Positions 63,461 to 64,000 of a stretch of DNA of 64,000 nucleotides are shown here, piece after piece. The stretch comes from an uncultured Sphingomonadaceae bacterium. Its GTDB lineage: Bacteria > Pseudomonadota > Alphaproteobacteria > Sphingomonadales > Sphingomonadaceae. Position 1 is the stretch's first letter; every line of letters starts with the position of its first letter. The position numbers were made by a program, and so were the translations under genes. The notes under the pieces were generated by a model that saw only the letters and a list, made by a program, of their open reading frames with translations, ran no database searches and was not told the DNA's origin. Location: assembly GCA_913060895.1 (NCBI GenBank), contig CAJXSN010000006.1:1-64000 (forward strand). Direction: 5' to 3'.

Positions 63461-63684
63461 TTCCCATGTCGCTGTCATTCCAAAGTGACCCTGACCTTCC
63501 CCCAACTTTATTCGGTGGAGACGGTGTGATGCTGCAGGTCCAGCATCGGTCCCCTTGGGCATTCGCGCACCAGGTTCGCAATAGCCGGAAACTGAATTCG
63601 CTCAGGTGGTTCCGGCTATTCCTTTCAATCATAATCTACACAATGGTGCCAAGCTCTGCGGCGCATGCCGGGCTCGCCCTTGGT

Positions 63685-64000
63685 TCAGGGCTTTAGCCTA
63701 GCACCACCATGCACTTCGACGAAGCTACGCTGGTCGGCGCTAACCACCAGTATGTGCACGGACTGGCACTGCTCACCCATAAAGTCTTCAAACGAAATCT
63801 CCAAGGTGAACAATATGTCTTCCGAAATATCGATCATCTCCAGCGTCGCGGAGATCCGGAACGGCAGGACCAACACCTTGGCATAACCAATTTCTCGGTT
63901 TGCAGACGTGACCAGAACATTGCGAGCAGCTGTTCTACCTACATTGACAACTTCGAAGCCAACCATGCTCGGTCCATTATCCCGGCACGTCATGGACAAG
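63685..64000 (-). CDS. partial hypothetical protein, runs off the window
   Basis: At least 104 residues, truncated at the window end. Contains VGFEVVNVGRTAARNVLVTS then VLVLPFRISATLEMI and ISEDILFTLEISFEDFMGEQC, a beta-rich pattern resembling immunoglobulin-like or C2-type folds. Not recognised. It lies 224 bp beyond the tRNA-Arg, on the opposite strand, in sequence that differs in style from the core genes, so it may mark the edge of an inserted island; this cannot be tested here. Confidence 0.45.
   Translation of the reverse strand, partial: LSMTCRDNGPSMVGFEVVNVGRTAARNVLVTSANREIGYAKVLVLPFRISATLEMIDISEDILFTLEISFEDFMGEQCQSVHILVVSADQRSFVEVHGGARLKP

Noticed and set aside
63461-63684. plus-strand 76-residue frame after tRNA-Arg
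   Set aside because: No ribosome site, no recognised domain, and the minus-strand frame in the same area overlaps the tRNA; nothing supports a gene.

Overview
The window looks like one end of a draft contig from an alphaproteobacterium of the Sphingomonadales, most likely Erythrobacteraceae-like. The reasons are the gene orders hisB-hisH-hisA-hisF-(mini PEP-CTERM)-hisE-HIT and ybgC-tolQ-tolR-tolA-tolB-pal, an alpha-type SspB, clustered acyl-CoA dehydrogenase genes, many C-x-G-rich lipoproteins, and moderately high GC. The assignment is inference from gene content; no rRNA is present. The first 47 bases are not genomic: they are an untrimmed Illumina Nextera P7 adapter with its index, so position 1 is an assembly end.

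Layout. 0.3-1.8 kb (minus): a small operon with a membrane-anchored LuxR-type HTH protein, a helical protein and a polytopic membrane protein. 2-4.6 kb: a YaiI-like protein, a decayed fasciclin (FAS1) gene, a cold-shock gene with a long leader and a terminator, a small conserved protein and a lipoprotein. 4.6-10.8 kb: DUF962/Mpo1-like, S41 peptidase lipoprotein, PEBP and SWIB proteins, DoxX, DUF427, M19 dipeptidase, and a run of very small minus-strand proteins (DUF3008, DUF2945/Hva1, a one-TM protein) ending at dapD. 11.8-14.3 kb: a subtilisin-like lipoprotein with a probable C-terminal beta domain. 14.3-22.9 kb: a fatty or hydroxy-acid catabolic cluster (APH-like kinase, zinc alcohol dehydrogenase, three acyl-CoA dehydrogenases, GPH-type transporter, SDR). 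The kinase plus ACAD11-like pair suggests degradation of 4-hydroxyacyl-CoA through a phosphorylated intermediate.

22.9-33.1 kb is housekeeping: gmk, SspB, most of the histidine pathway, and the complete Tol-Pal envelope system closed by a strong terminator. 33.1-43.2 kb: a J-domain protein with a Cys/His-rich head, fatty acid desaturase, purT, a cystathionine gamma-synthase-family enzyme, an SLC13 transporter, infC (which appears to start at AUA), pdeM, hemF, and a Rieske protein with its domains in unusual order. 43.2-49.5 kb: M1 peptidase, patatin lipoprotein, Rel (ppGpp) and a VOC protein. 49.5-51.3 kb is the least conventional stretch: two small unknown genes, an extra coding-like frame, two copies of a short dispersed repeat, and several hundred empty bases. 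51.3-64 kb: cyclophilin, metallopeptidase, tRNA-Ser(GGA), GST, aldehyde dehydrogenase, moeA-acs, ppk1-ppx, a queuosine-precursor transporter, tRNA-Arg(UCU) and a partial gene running off the window.

No CRISPR array, insertion sequence, complete prophage or rRNA operon was seen. The most interesting items are the LuxR-family gene whose homology starts before any standard start codon, the AUA start of infC, the split ACAD10/11-like module, the permuted Rieske protein, the 57-residue PEP-CTERM protein inside the his operon, and the FAS1 pseudogene.
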